From: Phocaeicola coprocola DSM 17136
GTDB taxonomy: Bacteria > Bacteroidota > Bacteroidia > Bacteroidales > Bacteroidaceae
Assembly (NCBI RefSeq): GCF_000154845.1
Contig: NZ_DS981485.1
Coordinates: 37,865 to 101,864, forward strand
Reading direction: 5' to 3'
Length of the DNA stretch: 64,000 bases
A program made the position numbers and the translations under genes. Shown one piece after another: positions 17,103-25,162 of this stretch. Each line of letters opens with the position of its first letter. Positions within the stretch are counted from its first letter, which is position 1. The notes below the pieces were generated by a model. It had not been told where the DNA came from. It saw only the letters and a program-made list of their open reading frames with translations, and made no database searches.

Positions 17103-18380
17103 TTAAGTTAATTGCAGCAAATCCAAATCATCAGTGACCAATCCATCCAATACATGTTGGATTTTATCAAATATAGCCTTATCTATGCCATACGTGGCGC
17201 ATAACGATTGAAATTTGCTTACAGCATCGAACACCTGTAATATCTTCTTTTCGGGCTCCTCTACAAAATCCTCGGCAAAGTTGACGAAATCACTTGTAGT
17301 CAAGGCAGACCTTTTGCCCATCACGCCCATCGAATGAATGTGTGCTGAAGAATTTTCCCATGTATTTGCCGTGAACATTACATCATATGCAGGTGATAAA
17401 CGCCATACCCCTGCCTTATCCATGATAAACGATATGTTCTTATTATGATCATCGGATATACCTGCGACATAATTAAATACCATTCTGATAAATATCTGAT
17501 CTTTGTCTTCCTGGGGAAGTTTCAGAGTCTCTGCTATCCAACACAGCTTCATATAATCATCTGCACCCGGCATAATGGCCGCAAGGGTCTGACTAAAGAG
17601 CTTTTCTCCATTCTTACGATCAAATCTTTCCGTTACGAAATGATTTCTTCCATCAATTTCTTTCAGGAAGCATGGCATCATGTTGATTCCCGCCGCCTTT
17701 GCCATTTCGCTATATACCATTTCTATCTCTGTGGTAGGAGAGTCATCTGCTTCTTTAAATTTGATGATATACTGCTTAAAATTTTCAGGCAAATCCACCT
17801 GGCCGGAACGAAACTCTTCCGTTTCGAGATTATAGGCAATCACTGCCTTCGGGCGCATGCCACCGGCAGAAGTTCCAAGATATATCAACTTTTTCATCGT
17901 GAGGCTATCCTCCGGTGATATGACAGCAGCATCTCGATCATTATATATTTTAGAAGCCAAAGTTGCCAATGATGACATATTTACTGACTCATGGATGGCA
18001 TCATCATTAAATTCCGGTTCAAATTCCAATGCTCCCATAGCCCTCTTGCCAATATAAGAGAGCTTCAATAGAGGCAATGATTCCGTAACCTTTATATTAT
18101 TATCCGTGAGCCATTGGTCAAATAGGGAAGCCCCCCATTTGTCAGGAAGCGCATCTGCAAGAAATTCCGGAAGCCCTTGATATAATTTATCTTTATTCCC
18201 ATAGAAAGACGCAAACAAAGGGGTTCTCTTAGGGTGTGTGGAAGGGCATATATCATAATCTTGTTTCCTATATTCATCCGTAAATTGGAATACAGAACAA
18301 TGCTTTTCAAAGTCCCAATTCAATTTGCCAATGCAAGTCCCCCACAGATATACATTCACTATAATCGGCTCTTTCTTCAT
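17103..18380 (-). CDS. hipA: HipA-family serine/threonine kinase toxin (locus 1)
   Basis: This is a 425-residue HipA-type protein. It shows the N-terminal subdomain (VYLWGTCIGKLNWD), the conserved LPEFLADALPDKWG, the phosphate-binding-loop region YLGTSAGGMRPKAVIAYN, the catalytic segment GISDDHNKNISF, and the metal-binding segment RLSPAYDVMFTAN. HipA kinases inactivate targets such as glutamyl-tRNA synthetase by phosphorylation and are neutralised by HipB. It overlaps its hipB by 4 nt (ATGA). The locus is bracketed by the duplicated ssb-plus-leader-B units, so it appears to have been inserted between, or to have been carried by, that duplication. It lacks the C-terminal repeat found in the HipA at 55827. 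Confidence 0.9.
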   Translation of the reverse strand: MKKEPIIVNVYLWGTCIGKLNWDFEKHCSVFQFTDEYRKQDYDICPSTHPKRTPLFASFYGNKDKLYQGLPEFLADALPDKWGASLFDQWLTDNNIKVTESLPLLKLSYIGKRAMGALEFEPEFNDDAIHESVNMSSLATLASKIYNDRDAAVISPEDSLTMKKLIYLGTSAGGMRPKAVIAYNLETEEFRSGQVDLPENFKQYIIKFKEADDSPTTEIEMVYSEMAKAAGINMMPCFLKEIDGRNHFVTERFDRKNGEKLFSQTLAAIMPGADDYMKLCWIAETLKLPQEDKDQIFIRMVFNYVAGISDDHNKNISFIMDKAGVWRLSPAYDVMFTANTWENSSAHIHSMGVMGKRSALTTSDFVNFAEDFVEEPEKKILQVFDAVSKFQSLCATYGIDKAIFDKIQHVLDGLVTDDLDLLQLT

Positions 18381-18715
18381 ACCATCTTACGTTTACCGTT
18401 AATTCTTTGTATTCTTTTACCTGTTTTTTCATTGATTAGGAAAGGGGAGTCTGGAAGTTCCGGAACCAAACCGACAACGCCTTCAAGAGTTCCACTTATA
18501 CGCAAAATCTTAAGCAATGTACTTAGGGCAATATCACTTACTTTACAAGATTCTATTCTCTTAATAGTAACGATAGATACTCCTGCCTTATCCGCAAATT
18601 CTTGCTGGGAAAAACAGCAGCTAAGTCTTATAGACTTAACTCTCTTGCAGATTTCCTTTACAATACATTCATCTGAAAATTCGTATATTGTATATGTATC
18701 ATATAATCTTTTCAT
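18377..18715 (-). CDS. hipB: HipB-like XRE antitoxin and repressor (locus 1)
   Basis: This 112-residue protein has an N-terminal extension (YTIYEFSDECIVKEI) and an XRE helix-turn-helix (CFSQQEFADKAGVSIVTIKR). HipB proteins bind HipA and repress the operon through palindromic operators. The only strong dyad at its promoter, GTATC-AAAAAT-GATAC at 18732-18747, overlaps the -7 box, so autoregulation is likely. It is translated just ahead of hipA. Confidence 0.88.
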   Translation of the reverse strand: MKRLYDTYTIYEFSDECIVKEICKRVKSIRLSCCFSQQEFADKAGVSIVTIKRIESCKVSDIALSTLLKILRISGTLEGVVGLVPELPDSPFLINEKTGKRIQRINGKRKMV

Positions 18716-18731
18716 AGAAAAACATATTTAG

Positions 18732-18754
18732 GTATCATTTTTGATACAAAAATA
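18732..18754 (-). promoter_or_regulatory. hipBA promoter and operator (locus 1)
   Basis: Reading on the - strand, TATTTTTG (complement at 18747-18754) fits the sigma-ABfr -7 consensus. The perfect dyad GTATC-AAAAAT-GATAC at 18732-18747 abuts it and ends 16 nt before the hipB ATG. The arrangement is that of a HipB operator occluding the promoter. Confidence 0.6.
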
Positions 18755-18816
18755 CCGATAAATCTGAAAATCACCAAATTAAGAAACACTTTTTTTATAA
18801 TCTTCTGCCGCATTAG

Positions 18817-18855
18817 CAAACGATTGAAGCGACCTTGTGCCGCTTCAATCGTTTG
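18817..18855. terminator. 15-bp perfect stem-loop after the second accessory ssb
   Basis: CAAACGATTGAAGCG (18817-18831) faces CGCTTCAATCGTTTG (18841-18855) around a 9-nt loop. It lies 29 nt beyond the stop of the ssb at 18885 and between it and hipB. The + strand follows it with a T-rich run. It probably ends transcripts of ssb, although the - strand lacks a good U-tract. Confidence 0.5.
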
Positions 18856-18884
18856 ATTGCTTTTTCTTTTTAGTCCGGGGGTTC

Positions 18885-19220
18885 TTATTTTTCCGGAGTC
18901 GGGTAGAACTTAGTAGCTACCATCACAATGCGGTTACGTTTCTCCCCACTTTTAGAATCCGTCCATTCTTCCGGCTTAAAGTAGCCTTCAACGGTAATCA
19001 GTACATCTTTTTGCAGTATCCAAAAAGCATAGCGGTCTTCCATCTTACTCCAGGCTTCAACTTTCATAACAGAGGAAACAAATGTTTTTTCTTCATTTAT
19101 CTTGCCTATGCGACTGACCACAATAGAGAAGTGTGCAACCTTTACTATTTCGAATAAATGGATTTCTGCATCCCTACAAATCCTGCCTGTTACTGCGAAT
19201 GAATTTTCAATCTTTTTCAT
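18885..19220 (-). CDS. ssb: accessory single-stranded DNA-binding protein, paralogue
   Basis: This 111-residue SSB has the same start (MKKIENSFAVTGRICRDAEI) and the same late OB-fold block (VLITVEGYFKPEEWTDSKSG) as the ssb at 15638. The middle is diverged (HLFEIVKVAHFSIVVSRIGK), and the tail is shorter, lacking the lysine-rich end. Its upstream region is leader element B copy 2. The strong identity at both ends and divergence in the middle suggest duplication followed by gene conversion or recombination. Confidence 0.82.
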   Translation of the reverse strand: MKKIENSFAVTGRICRDAEIHLFEIVKVAHFSIVVSRIGKINEEKTFVSSVMKVEAWSKMEDRYAFWILQKDVLITVEGYFKPEEWTDSKSGEKRNRIVMVATKFYPTPEK

Positions 19221-20030
19221 ATCTCTGATTTTTTAGAAGTTAATTAATCAATTTTACAGTGCAATAACTGATTGTTGGCTTTGGGGGACACCATGAAAAA
19301 AGATATAAATACTCTTTTTATGCTGGCCGGAAAAAGGAAGATTTGTAACTTTTTTATTGGTGAAGATGGCAACGAATAATTCGGGTTAAATACGCTTTTT
19401 GTGCAAGGCAAAAAAAGGAAGATTTCAGACGAATAACAACGTGGTGTTTGTGAATCGTCCCCTTATCCCCGTAAAAGGGGTTAGCAACAATCTATATTTG
19501 CAACGGAAAATGATTTGACTTCCCTAAAAAATGATATGAAAAAGACAAAACTTGAAAATCAGTAACAGGTTTGGAAAGGATGCAAAAAACAACCGGTTAG
19601 ACAGCAAGCATGGCACATCCCGAAAAGATGGTCAGCCGCCTATCGACACACCGGAAGAAACATCTGCAATTCCTTTTAAAAAAATGAAGCCGAAGAATGA
19701 AGCATATCATATTCCACGTATCGAAAAAAGTGACTGCACGATAAAATGAAAAGCTGCAACGGAAGAACTGACTTGCGGATTCTGCGGGAGAACATAACCA
19801 CACAGGCATACAGCCACTACACCTGTTTCCAATAAAAGAAGATTACACCACCGGAAAAGCAGAAAGGCTCCACTCGGAGAAAAGCAAGCAAACGATTGAA
19901 GCGGACTGCCGATTTGGCAGCGAAATATCCAACTACCTATCTACAGCCCTAAAAGGCTAGGACATATGGGTAAGCAACAGACTGCCGGGCAGTCACTCCG
20001 CTGAAAGGGTGGGTGGGAAAAAACTAAGTG
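19221..20030 (-). repeat. leader element B, copy 2 (upstream of ssb at 18885)
   Basis: This sequence of about 810 bp is nearly identical to 16037-16770 and then jumps directly from GACTGCCGGGCA to the terminal CAGTCACTCCGCTGAAAGGG, so it lacks about 170 bp including the terminal stem-loop of copy 1. The sigma-ABfr box TATATTTG is kept near 19493-19500. In the small frame after it, CAG has become TAG-like stop TAA, so the peptide of copy 1 is not conserved. I see no gene in this stretch. Confidence 0.72.
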
Positions 20031-20093
20031 GACGCAAAAAACAACCTTACCATTGGGGGATAAACTTCCCCCTATTTTCACTTCACATATTCT

Positions 20094-20576
20094 TTACCCC
20101 ACTTCAATTGATTCAACAAACTTCAACAACAAAGCGACTGTTACCGTATGAAATGAAAGCTGATTGAACAACTTATGCGCTTTCAGCATCTCAATAGCGG
20201 CTTCAGCCGTAACAACTCTCTGTTCATAAAGCCGAATTGTCGCATATAACTGGTCATTTGCGACAGGCCCCATTATTAGGTCATAGTCACCGTTTTCTCT
20301 TCCTCTGCGGTTGTTGACAACAAACTCCAGCCATTCTTTTGTCGCACCCATAAACCGAAGAACCGGATATTCCCTATCAAGAATATCATCGGGAACTTCA
20401 TAAACAGAGACGATTGCTTTTTCGCTCTGTTCCCTGTTCTTCTTCAACAAAGCCCATTTTTTTGCTTGTTCAAAGTTGGTTGTCGTATAAAATCCCTTCC
20501 CAAAGTCCGTAGCCTTCCGTCCTTTCTGTATATTAGGGCGTTTCACGGTAACTGTAGATCCATGAAATAGTCTCAT
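20094..20576 (-). CDS. DUF3990-family ADP-ribosyltransferase-like toxin
   Basis: This 160-residue protein starts MRLFHGSTVTVKRPNIQKGR and then has DFGKGFYTTTNFEQAKKWAL, the signature of DUF3990, a family related in fold to ADP-ribosyltransferases (the GxGFYTT block corresponds to an NAD-contact region). C-terminal blocks DYDLIMGPVANDQLYATIRL and the phenylalanine/valine-rich end fit the family. It overlaps the upstream DUF3791 gene by 4 nt. This pair recurs widely in gut bacteria and is thought to be a toxin-antitoxin or defence module; the activity of this copy is inferred. Confidence 0.75.
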   Translation of the reverse strand: MRLFHGSTVTVKRPNIQKGRKATDFGKGFYTTTNFEQAKKWALLKKNREQSEKAIVSVYEVPDDILDREYPVLRFMGATKEWLEFVVNNRRGRENGDYDLIMGPVANDQLYATIRLYEQRVVTAEAAIEMLKAHKLFNQLSFHTVTVALLLKFVESIEVG

Positions 20577-21022
20577 TTTCTTTTATTGATATAAGTCGTT
20601 ATAGTATCTAATATATATTCGGGGTCTTGGGTATGAAGCATTTCAAAAGTCTCATCCAAAAAATCAAAAACCCCATAGTCCGAAAACAACAACAAGGTTT
20701 CTTCCGCACTTTGTTTCTTTTCCTCCCTATAATTCTCAATGCAGAACATCTTGAAAAGCAGGATCTTCGTGTCACCGTTATACCGTCGTTTTTCTTCTGT
20801 TTTTTCCTTCTCCAATGTTTCATAAAGCGACAATGTACTTGAATACCATAACTTGGTACTCTTATCCAGCAAAGATTTATACAACTTGGAAGAATATATA
20901 TAATACAGTGCATCGCCTAAAGGCAATGCCTTTTTCTTCATGACCAGTTCTACCAGCTCTCTCATCACGAATGGGAGCATGGTTGAGTCAAGTTCTCCTT
21001 GATTTTTATGAGTAATTTCCAT
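20573..21022 (-). CDS. DUF3791-type partner of the DUF3990 protein
   Basis: This 149-residue protein has two DUF3791-like halves. The first includes ALPLGDALYYIYSSKLYKSL followed by LWYSSTLSLYETLEKE. The second has the family core FKMFCIENYREEKKQSAEET, then FSDYGVFDFLDETFEMLHTQ and YILDTITTYINKRK. In many genomes these halves are separate genes flanking DUF3990, so this looks like a fusion. It overlaps the DUF3990 gene by 4 nt and probably acts as its antitoxin or regulator. Confidence 0.7.
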   Translation of the reverse strand: MEITHKNQGELDSTMLPFVMRELVELVMKKKALPLGDALYYIYSSKLYKSLLDKSTKLWYSSTLSLYETLEKEKTEEKRRYNGDTKILLFKMFCIENYREEKKQSAEETLLLFSDYGVFDFLDETFEMLHTQDPEYILDTITTYINKRK

Positions 21023-21035
21023 ATTCTTGTTGTTA

Positions 21036-21197
21036 TTACTTTAGCATATTTTCGAAAACACCTTCTTCACAGTTCTTTATACACACCTGACACTCGGCCA
21101 CCACTTCTCTTAATATTCGGGCACATTCTTCATTCGAATGCCCTTGCAGTAATTCATAGGCATATCGCATCAGTTCATTAGCTTCCATTGTTTCCAT
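21036..21197 (-). CDS. small cysteine-containing protein upstream of DUF3791
   Basis: This 53-codon frame (start METMEANELMRYAYELL, end VFENMLK) is helical and acidic, with four cysteines in its second half (EECARILREVVAECQVCIKNC). It lies 13 nt before the DUF3791 gene on the same strand. Its start overlaps the previous small frame, as expected for coupled genes. No family was recognised; it may be the third member of the DUF3791/DUF3990 operon. Confidence 0.5.
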   Translation of the reverse strand: METMEANELMRYAYELLQGHSNEECARILREVVAECQVCIKNCEEGVFENMLK

Positions 21198-21315
21198 CCT
21201 TATCAATAATATTCAAGTTCATCATTATTTTCTGCAACGACTCCATATTTGGAGTTCCTAACCAACACACACCTATGCAAAAGGTCATATTGTTCTCTGT
21301 ATCTGAAAAACGCAT
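21178..21315 (-). CDS. small hypothetical protein whose start abuts the IS4-like element
   Basis: This is a 45-codon frame (MRFSDTENNMTFCIGVCWLG to DKDGNNGS) whose end overlaps the next start by 20 nt. Its ATG (21313-21315) sits exactly at the outer end of the left terminal repeat of the inserted IS element. It may therefore be the truncated remnant of a longer gene, or its expression may now depend on the IS end. Support is limited to coupling with the downstream gene. Confidence 0.35.
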   Translation of the reverse strand: MRFSDTENNMTFCIGVCWLGTPNMESLQKIMMNLNIIDKDGNNGS

Positions 21316-21428
21316 ATTGTTTTACCTTTTACAAACATTGTTGTCCCATTAAAATCTAAAAGAGTTCTTTGAAATATTTGAAATTTAGTTAGTTACAGCG
21401 ATTTTCCGAGCGAACGGACTTGAATTTG

Positions 21429-21436
21429 TAGCTTTG
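21429..21436 (+). promoter_or_regulatory. transposase promoter -7 box
   Basis: TAGCTTTG matches TAnnTTTG and lies 23 nt before the transposase ATG at 21459, within the IS. Confidence 0.55.
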
Positions 21437-21458
21437 CATCAGATTAATCCGATGGCAT

Positions 21459-22622
21459 ATGTTCCAAGACAAATACGTTTTCGCTCAATTGGCTTCATTT
21501 CTGAATCGAAGTAAGTTTAACCGCATAGTCACCAAGTATGATGGTGATAAATATGTGAAGCACTTCACCTGCTGGAATCAACTACTTGCTTTGATGTTTG
21601 GTCAACTTTCTAATCGTGAAAGTCTGCGAGATTTGATAGTTGCTCTTGAAGCTCATCATTCCAAATGTTATCATTTAGGAATGGGTAAAAATGTATCAAA
21701 GTCATCGCTGGCAAGAGCAAATCAAGATAGAGACTATCACATCTTTGAAGAATATGCTTACTACCTGGTTAGCGAAGCACGACAAAAGTGTGCTAATCAT
21801 ATTTTCAAACTTGGCGGTAACGTTTATGCTTTCGATTCGACTACTATTGACCTGTGCCTTTCAGTCTTTTGGTGGGCAAAATTCCGCAAAAAGAAAGGTG
21901 GTATCAAAGTGCATACATTATATGATGTGGAAACACAGATTCCTGCATTCTTTCATATCACGGAAGCATCCGTACACGATTCTAAAGTTATGATTGAAAT
22001 TCCTTATGAACCAAGCTCTTATTACATCTTTGACCGCGGTTATAACAACTTCAAAATACTGTATAAAATTCATCAAATTGAAGCCTACTTTGTTGTCAGA
22101 GCAAAAAAGAATCTCGGGTACAAATCCATCCAATGGAAACGTAGGCTGCCTAAGAATGTGCTTTCAGACGCAAGTGTATTTCTGACAGGATTCTATCCTA
22201 AACAATATTATCCAGAGCCACTTAGATTGGTTAAATATTGGGATGAAGAACAAGAACGAGAATTTACATTCATAACCAATGCGATGCATATATCTGCGCT
22301 TCAAGTTGCTGAACTTTATAAAAATCGCTGGCAGGTAGAGCTGTTTTTCAAATGGCTCAAGCAGCACCTTAAAATCAAAAGATTTTGGGGAACTACAGAG
22401 AATGCTGTTCGAATACAGATATATGCTGCTATATGCGCTTACTGTTTGGTGGCAATCATTCAACACGATATGCAACTGAACAGAAGTACATATGAAGTGT
22501 TACAAATACTGAGCATCTCATTGACTGATAAGACTCATCTGAGAGACCTCTTTGATAAAACTAAATTTCAAAATGACAAAGAACGATTCGGACCAAATGG
22601 GCCAAGTTTATTTAATTTTTAA
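21459..22622 (+). CDS. IS4-family DDE transposase
   Basis: This 387-residue protein has the N-terminal region typical of IS4-group transposases (FAQLASFLNRSKFNRIVTKY, then FTCWNQLLALMFGQLSNRES). The first catalytic aspartate lies in VYAFDSTTIDLCLSVF and the second in YYIFDRGYNNFKIL. The YREK signature with the catalytic glutamate is LYKNRWQVELFFKWLKQHLK. The reading frame is intact, so the element may be active. It is the only protein of the IS. Confidence 0.9.
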   Translation: MFQDKYVFAQLASFLNRSKFNRIVTKYDGDKYVKHFTCWNQLLALMFGQLSNRESLRDLIVALEAHHSKCYHLGMGKNVSKSSLARANQDRDYHIFEEYAYYLVSEARQKCANHIFKLGGNVYAFDSTTIDLCLSVFWWAKFRKKKGGIKVHTLYDVETQIPAFFHITEASVHDSKVMIEIPYEPSSYYIFDRGYNNFKILYKIHQIEAYFVVRAKKNLGYKSIQWKRRLPKNVLSDASVFLTGFYPKQYYPEPLRLVKYWDEEQEREFTFITNAMHISALQVAELYKNRWQVELFFKWLKQHLKIKRFWGTTENAVRIQIYAAICAYCLVAIIQHDMQLNRSTYEVLQILSISLTDKTHLRDLFDKTKFQNDKERFGPNGPSLFNF

Positions 22623-22834
22623 TTCGTCCCAATTTTAATGGGACACTAATGTTTTACAAAGGTAAAACAATTAAGTAAAATTCATCTATCATTGCTTTTC
22701 ATATTTATTGTGTCTTTCTCTTTTGCATCGGAAGTATTAGCACTTACAGCAACCAGACAGTATGACATCGCCACGTTTGATCATACCGCTGGAAAACAAC
22801 GATATACAATCTGAATCAAAACAGATTGTATATC
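22623..22834. other. IS right flank with an open frame lacking a start, and a terminator-like dyad
   Basis: Outside the IS, the + strand stays open from within the right repeat to a TGA at 22812-22814 and reads like the signal-peptide part of a small exported protein (KIHLSLLFIFIVSFSFASEV). It has no start codon, so it may be a gene cut by the IS. Next, GATATACAATCTG (22801-22813) faces CAGATTGTATATC (22822-22834). This perfect 13-bp dyad overlaps the last codons of the SLOG gene and probably terminates transcription. Confidence 0.4.
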
Positions 22835-23430
22835 ACCAATTTCTTTTTTTGTGCCTTGTTAAACGTATAAGAAGTTCCTCCGGCAGATTTTCCATCCCAA
22901 TAGGCAATCAGCCTACAGGCGTGTGAAATCATGTAATCATTACGGTGGGCATAGCATTGGGCATAATAATATTCGGATAGAACTACCACCTTGTCGGCTT
23001 GGCGCAAAATATCAGCATACCTCTGTTTGTCCTCTTTGTTGAAATACACATCTTGCCCGACATAAGGAACAACCGCCACCAAAACCATATCGGGATATTG
23101 TTTCCTTTGTTCAAGTACGGTATGAGCAGCCATCATGTCAAATCCAACCGCACAACCAATATAGAAAAAACGGATTCCATTCTCATAGCAGAAACGTACC
23201 TCTTCATTCAACGATACGGACAAAGCATATTTATTTGTTCGTATCGTTCTATGACCGGTAAAAGCAACGGACATCATTTTCATCCATTTATCACGTGCCT
23301 TTCTACATATATCCAACGAACCTGCCGAAGTTTCATACACCATTCCATTCACCTCATAACGATAAGTGAACCAAGTAGTATCTCCAAAGATATCCTTCTG
23401 CTTCTCTATATAACTCTCTTTTTCTTTCAT
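22816..23430 (-). CDS. SLOG-domain (YpsA/DUF1273-like) protein
   Basis: I start at the second methionine (MKEKESYIEKQKDIFGDTTW), just after the upstream stop, giving 204 residues. The C-terminal part is a SLOG/DUF1273 Rossmann-like domain: AFTGHRTIRTNKYALSVSLN, RFFYIGCAVGFDMMAAHTVL and ADKVVVLSEYYYAQCYAHRN. Such domains bind nucleotides or their derivatives and occur in several antiphage and signalling systems. The first 60 residues form a separate small domain (WFTYRYEVNGMVYETSAGSL). It is coupled to a phosphoribosyltransferase gene in an operon headed by leader copy A2. The pairing suggests a nucleotide-based function, which is an inference. Confidence 0.75.
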   Translation of the reverse strand: MKEKESYIEKQKDIFGDTTWFTYRYEVNGMVYETSAGSLDICRKARDKWMKMMSVAFTGHRTIRTNKYALSVSLNEEVRFCYENGIRFFYIGCAVGFDMMAAHTVLEQRKQYPDMVLVAVVPYVGQDVYFNKEDKQRYADILRQADKVVVLSEYYYAQCYAHRNDYMISHACRLIAYWDGKSAGGTSYTFNKAQKKKLVIYNLF

Positions 23431-23431
23431 C

Positions 23432-23998
23432 TTATAACATACGGACAACTGTTTTACCTAAAAAGAAACCTCCCAAAACCTCACCTCCTATTTTTTCCAA
23501 CTGACATGCGAAACGAGCATACGAAAACCCTTTTGTTAAAATATCGTCAAATACCAAGATTTTCTTACCCCGAAAAAAGTCCTTGTCAAATTCTATCACT
23601 TGTACTTTTTGAAGCGACTTGCTGTCAAATTTCTCGTGAATAGCCAAACGATCTCCACTGACACGTATATGTTCATACGCATTGATAGCACCTGAAAACT
23701 TACACACAGCCGAAGCAAACCCCTTATAACGAAGTTCATTCTTATCAGCGGAAGAAGCCGGAACACAAGCAAAAACAATATTCTTAACATCATCACCAAA
23801 AACTTGATGTAACTTATTCGCTATCATCCAAGCTATATTCAAATAAGCTTTTCCATCCTTAAAACTCCATATCATCTTACGAATTTGCCATTCTCTTTCC
23901 GTTGCCTGCCGATATTGCATAGGAAGATACTCAAAGAAAGAAAACATCATCTTATGCCATTGTCTGTCTAAACTAGGATATTTACTCTGATGTGCCAT
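23432..23998 (-). CDS. phosphoribosyltransferase-domain protein
   Basis: This 188-residue protein has a type I PRTase core: IVFACVPASSADKNELRYKG (a substrate loop) and the PRPP-binding motif KKILVFDDILTKGFSYARFA. It is closest in style to ComF-like or orotate-type PRTases of mobile elements. There is no second domain or signal peptide. The stop at 23432 is followed within 2 nt by the start of the SLOG gene, so the two are co-translated. Its ATG is 20 nt from leader copy A2. Confidence 0.75.
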   Translation of the reverse strand: MAHQSKYPSLDRQWHKMMFSFFEYLPMQYRQATEREWQIRKMIWSFKDGKAYLNIAWMIANKLHQVFGDDVKNIVFACVPASSADKNELRYKGFASAVCKFSGAINAYEHIRVSGDRLAIHEKFDSKSLQKVQVIEFDKDFFRGKKILVFDDILTKGFSYARFACQLEKIGGEVLGGFFLGKTVVRML

Positions 23999-24017
23999 AG
24001 TCTTTTATCTATTAAAA

Positions 24018-24691
24018 TTAAACTTATGCTTCAGCTAGATTTAAAGACCTTTTTTTAAACCCCTTTCCGGGATGGCCTTTTCTTTCTGCCGACTTTTTTT
24101 TTGAGCTTTCATGCCCCATCTGAGTTTATGAGCCTTTTTTTTACGGCACGCATCAATAAGGAAGGAGGGATTAAGAAAAGTTTTGGACGACAAAAAATGT
24201 TGGGGACAGCGAAGCCGTCCGGCGTTATTTTTTTCGGGACAAAGGGCGAAGACCGGAACTCTTTCGTATCCATCCACCGAAATAAATTTGCCGTTCAAAA
24301 ACAAAGGATCTCAGATGGAGCTATGAAAAAAGCACATTAGGGGAGGCAGAAAACAAGGAAAAGGGCAGTACGGAAAGTAAAACAAGCCATACGGTTTTGC
24401 AAGCAAAACCATACTCCTATCTCCCTGCCACAAGTGACAGGGGGGAACGGGTTAGCAACGGACTGCCGGGACAAACGGTAAAAGGAAGGGACTGCAATAC
24501 GGAAGAAGGAGGTTGTTTCGGCAATGCCGAAGCTCCGGATGATGACCATTGCAATCCCGCCCACGTTTGGAACTTCTCTTTTCCGGTTTACCCATAATCA
24601 GCCGCATAGCGGATGATTACGGGTAAACCGGGAATGAGAACAGTCATTCCGATGAAGGGGAGGGTGGGAAAGAATACTGCGTGAACGCAAA
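24018..24691 (-). repeat. leader element A, copy 2 (upstream of the PRTase/SLOG operon)
   Basis: Full-length copy of element A. The terminal stem is GGTTTACCC facing GGGTAAACC (about 24594-24632), where copy 1 has GGTTTGCCC facing GGGCAAACC, so both sides of the pair changed together. Inside it, TAATCA pairs with TGATTA around CCGC-ATA-GCGG. The G-run at the position of the A1 indel is one base shorter, so the apparent reading frames differ between copies. Confidence 0.8.
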
Positions 24692-24725
24692 TTAATGGGA
24701 TTACCAGTAACTCCAAGCGTTTTTT

Positions 24726-24758
24726 GCTACTTTTTTGGGGTGCTTGCCAAAAAGTAGC
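24726..24758. repeat. REP-like palindrome
   Basis: GCTACTTTTTTGG (24726-24738) faces CCAAAAAGTAGC (24747-24758). It is a diverged member of the family also found at 12976, 34264 and 60467, and lies between leader copy A2 and the end of the gene at 24810, where it could act as a terminator. Confidence 0.55.
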
Positions 24759-24809
24759 GGACAGCAAAATACCCTCCCTTCCCTAATCCAAAAGAAGGGA
24801 GAATGTGCT

Positions 24810-25118
24810 TCATTGAAGGTATATAGGTTCCGTTCCCTGATTATAACAATACATAGTGTTATTTCTGAAACCATCAAAGCATATATGAAAATCATCGAAA
24901 TCCTGTTCCGTGGCCAAACGAACCTTATCACTCAACAAAACCATGCATTGTTTATTGACAGATGTAGCCAAAGAGGTAGTACGTCCCGGCTTTATCTCCA
25001 ATGCCACCACATAAGAAGTCCTTCGTGGATAGATATACCCAATAATTTCCTCATTGAGTACAACCAAACGAATAACATCTTCATTCAAAACGGGAATATT
25101 ATTAATTTTGCCCATCAT
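24810..25118 (-). CDS. hypothetical protein
   Basis: This frame encodes about 102 residues from MMGKINNIPVLNEDVIRLVV. An upstream ATG at 25163 would overlap the preceding gene and adds a hydrophobic, unlikely leader. The protein is beta-rich with a central basic segment (IGYIYPRRTSYVVALEIKPG). I recognise no family. It is the last gene of a five-gene - strand operon headed by leader copy A3. Operon position is the main support. Confidence 0.5.
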   Translation of the reverse strand: MMGKINNIPVLNEDVIRLVVLNEEIIGYIYPRRTSYVVALEIKPGRTTSLATSVNKQCMVLLSDKVRLATEQDFDDFHICFDGFRNNTMYCYNQGTEPIYLQ

Positions 25119-25162
25119 TGTTATAATATAAATCAGTTTATAATCATTAAAATACAATATCA

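Larger units (their letters stand above)
21316..22671 (+). mobile_element. IS4-family insertion sequence with long terminal inverted repeats
   Basis: A single-transposase element of about 1.36 kb. The ends are 40-bp imperfect inverted repeats, left 21316-21355 and right 22632-22671, matching at 35 of 40 positions. The shared blocks are ATTGTTTTACCTTT, AAACATT and TGTCCCATTAAAAT. The inner 14-bp block is the best candidate for the true transposase-binding end, in which case the element would be 21342-22645. No target-site duplication is evident at either set of borders. It separates the DUF3791/DUF3990 operon from the SLOG/PRTase operon. Confidence 0.75.

Noticed and set aside
22658..22814. 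A signal-peptide-like + strand frame beside the IS4-type element
   Set aside because: It has no start codon and no matching N-terminal part on the other side of the IS, so it is recorded only as a possible remnant.
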